A stretch of 26,075 nucleotides of DNA, from the IMG/VR virus record IMGVR_UViG_3300044823_000237, positions 1-26,075 of that record; one strand, 5' to 3'. The stretch's first letter is position 1, and each line of letters opens with the position of its first letter. The stretch is from a virus. Below, one piece after another: positions 25,084 to 26,075 of the stretch. The position numbers and the translations under genes were made by a program. Below the pieces are notes generated by a model, which saw only the letters and a program-made list of their open reading frames with translations, was not told the origin of the DNA and did no database searches.

Positions 25084-25409
25084 TCGGGGACCTCCCCTTT
25101 CGCCGCCACAAGCCGGATCGCCTCTACGCCCAAAGGCTTCATGTCGAAGATGGCAGCCTTATCGTTCCCGGCCCTGAAATCATCCCCGGCGCAGGCAATG
25201 ATCCCGAGCGCCTGGAGTATCTCCTCCTGATGCCGGTTTGCCTTGGCGCTCCAGCCGCAGATCGAGATGCCCACCCCGACTACCACCGAGGCCTCCGTCG
25301 CAGCCAGTTTTCCGGTGAAAACTCCGGCCACTCCGGCGGCGATTACCAGACACCCGCCGAGGATCGTTTTCTTGCCCGCAAACCAGCCTCGAATCCGACT
25401 CCAAATCAT
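25080..25409 (-). CDS. Small two-helix membrane protein, holin-like
   Basis: Start chosen at the ATG at 25409 with GGAGGAGCAGGACC just upstream; the frame extends to 25466 without a ribosome site. 109 residues: a basic amphipathic N-terminus (MIWSRIRGWFAGKK), two membrane helices (about 15-33 and 38-54) with a short turn, and a soluble C-terminus. This resembles class II holins and the holin slot before DUF2730 in Mu-like phages. No endolysin is in the window; it may lie further right. Could also be another small phage membrane protein. Confidence 0.55.
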   Translation of the reverse strand: MIWSRIRGWFAGKKTILGGCLVIAAGVAGVFTGKLAATEASVVVGVGISICGWSAKANRHQEEILQALGIIACAGDDFRAGNDKAAIFDMKPLGVEAIRLVAAKGEVPE

Positions 25410-25469
25410 GGTCCTGCTCCTCCGTCCAAAATCCGTCCAAAACCCCTCAGCCGGTCCAAACCCCAAAAC

Positions 25470-25484
25470 GGGGGTCTGACCCCC
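25470..25484 (-). terminator. Short hairpin upstream of the holin-like gene
   Basis: GGGGGTC (25470-25476) and GACCCCC (25478-25484) are complementary; in practice a GGGGG/CCCCC stem with a five-base loop. On the minus strand it is followed by GTTTTGGGGTTT, a weak T-tract. It lies in the 171-bp gap between the Cys/His protein gene and the holin-like gene and may be a weak terminator or an attenuator. I saw no convincing promoter in the rest of this gap. Confidence 0.35.
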
Positions 25485-25580
25485 CTCGTAATCCCGTCGC
25501 TATGGCCCCTAGAAAAATCGTTGCACCCCTGTACACGAATTATCTGGAGGGGGTGTAGCCAAAACTTTTCCCGGCGCGTC

Positions 25581-25790
25581 CTAGGGCCTCTGGTGGCCAA
25601 AGTGGAATTCCAGGCAAAATTGGCACCTGTAAACCACCAGTCCATCGCCCGTCCTCAATGCCCTCTCCTTCTGCAAAAACTTCAGCCCTGCGGAGGCTGC
25701 CGCCTCGGTCGGATAAGCCACCTTCCCCTCGCAGCTCCTCTCCTCCGTGCTGCCATCGATCTTGCCCCTCGGTCCGTGCCTGTGGGCCAT
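25581..25790 (-). CDS. Small Cys/His zinc-knuckle-like phage protein
   Basis: 69 residues with the ATG at 25790 and GGGAGGT nine bases upstream; a longer frame to 25853 would contain a strong hairpin and is disfavoured. The C-terminus YRCQFCLEFHFGH (54-66) has C-x-x-C and H-x-x-x-H/G-H spacing suitable for one metal ion. The middle (KVAYPTEAAASAGLKFLQ) is a helix. Small proteins ending Y-x-C-x-x-C-x-x-x-H-x-G-H are common in phages and mobile elements of high-GC bacteria, without known function. Confidence 0.55.
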   Translation of the reverse strand: MAHRHGPRGKIDGSTEERSCEGKVAYPTEAAASAGLKFLQKERALRTGDGLVVYRCQFCLEFHFGHQRP

Positions 25791-25824
25791 GCCAATCCGA
25801 CCTCCCTTTTCTGCCCGGCGGGGA

Positions 25825-25846
25825 GGAGGGGGAACCGTCCCCCTCC
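25825..25846 (-). terminator. Perfect 9-bp hairpin before the small Cys/His gene
   Basis: GGAGGGGGA (25825-25833) and TCCCCCTCC (25838-25846) pair perfectly with a 4-base loop. It lies between the stop of the partial gene at the right edge and the chosen start of the next gene. No T-tract follows on either strand, so it may be an RNA-stabilising structure or weak terminator. It argues against the longer start at 25853. Confidence 0.45.
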
Positions 25847-25890
25847 CATCCATGCACTGCCCGCCGTCTAGCCCTCGGGGAGGGTTCTTG

Positions 25891-26075
25891 TCAGGCTATC
25901 GGCCTTCCGGCTCCGTCCGATTCAGCGATGGCCTCGGCTGCGGCATCGTCCGCTGCCGCGCTGGCCAGTAACTGGGGGTCTGTCTCGCCACGCAGCGCGA
26001 TCAGCTTTGGCAGCAGAGCGGAGCCCGCCGCAATCACCAGCGCGATCAGCTCCTCGATCTCCTCGGCTGTAAGCG
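25891..26075 (-). CDS. Hypothetical phage protein (partial, C-terminal end)
   Basis: Reading from the right edge there is an open frame of 60 residues to a TGA at 25891-25893: LTAEEIEELIALVIAAGSALL, then PKLIALRGETDPQLLASAAA and an acidic Ala/Asp/Glu tail. It is helical and acidic, and its codon use (strong G/C third positions) matches the phage genes. The start lies beyond the window. I do not recognise it; it precedes the small Cys/His gene in the same orientation. Confidence 0.5.
   Translation of the reverse strand, partial: LTAEEIEELIALVIAAGSALLPKLIALRGETDPQLLASAAADDAAAEAIAESDGAGRPIA

Overview
The window is mostly one end of a prophage, read from the minus strand, integrated in a high-GC Gram-negative chromosome. 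The only host sequence is at the left edge: the last 34 codons of a plus-strand gene ending like TadC (tight-adherence pilus inner-membrane protein). The host lineage cannot be fixed from this. Acidobacteriota would fit the style of the proteins, but that is a weak inference.

Reading in the phage direction (right to left): a partial unknown gene enters at the right edge, followed by a small Cys/His protein. Next come a two-helix membrane protein (holin position), a Mu gp25-like membrane/coiled-coil protein, a winged-helix-like small protein, a DUF3486/Mu gp27-like putative small terminase, the large terminase, portal, Mu F-like head morphogenesis protein and a ChaB-like protein. Then follow a protease/scaffold-major capsid fusion, an unknown structural protein, head-tail completion proteins, tail tube, tail chaperone locus, a 1138-residue tape measure and three tail-tip proteins. 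There is no contractile sheath or Mu-type baseplate. The order therefore suggests a Mu/B3-like packaging module joined to a long, flexible siphovirus tail, possibly a transposable siphophage. The transposase genes, which would prove this, are not in the window. Most genes overlap by ATGA/TGATG or a few bases, so this is one late operon. Two perfect GC-rich stem-loops follow the capsid and tail-tube genes, the two products needed in most copies.

Beyond the last tail gene, at the prophage end next to the host, lies a visibly AT-richer three-gene cargo operon. It encodes a Dam/D12-type adenine methyltransferase, a ParB-like protein and a phosphoribosyltransferase-like protein with a VDDFVGSG motif resembling the conflict-associated PRTase-CE group. 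It has its own candidate promoter, bracketed by a perfect 11-bp inverted repeat. This is the best candidate here for an undescribed system (defence, counter-defence or DNA marking). Right at the host junction are two identical 28-bp direct repeats, 41 bp apart, that may be transposase-binding end repeats or attachment cores. The cargo operon's last gene reads into them.
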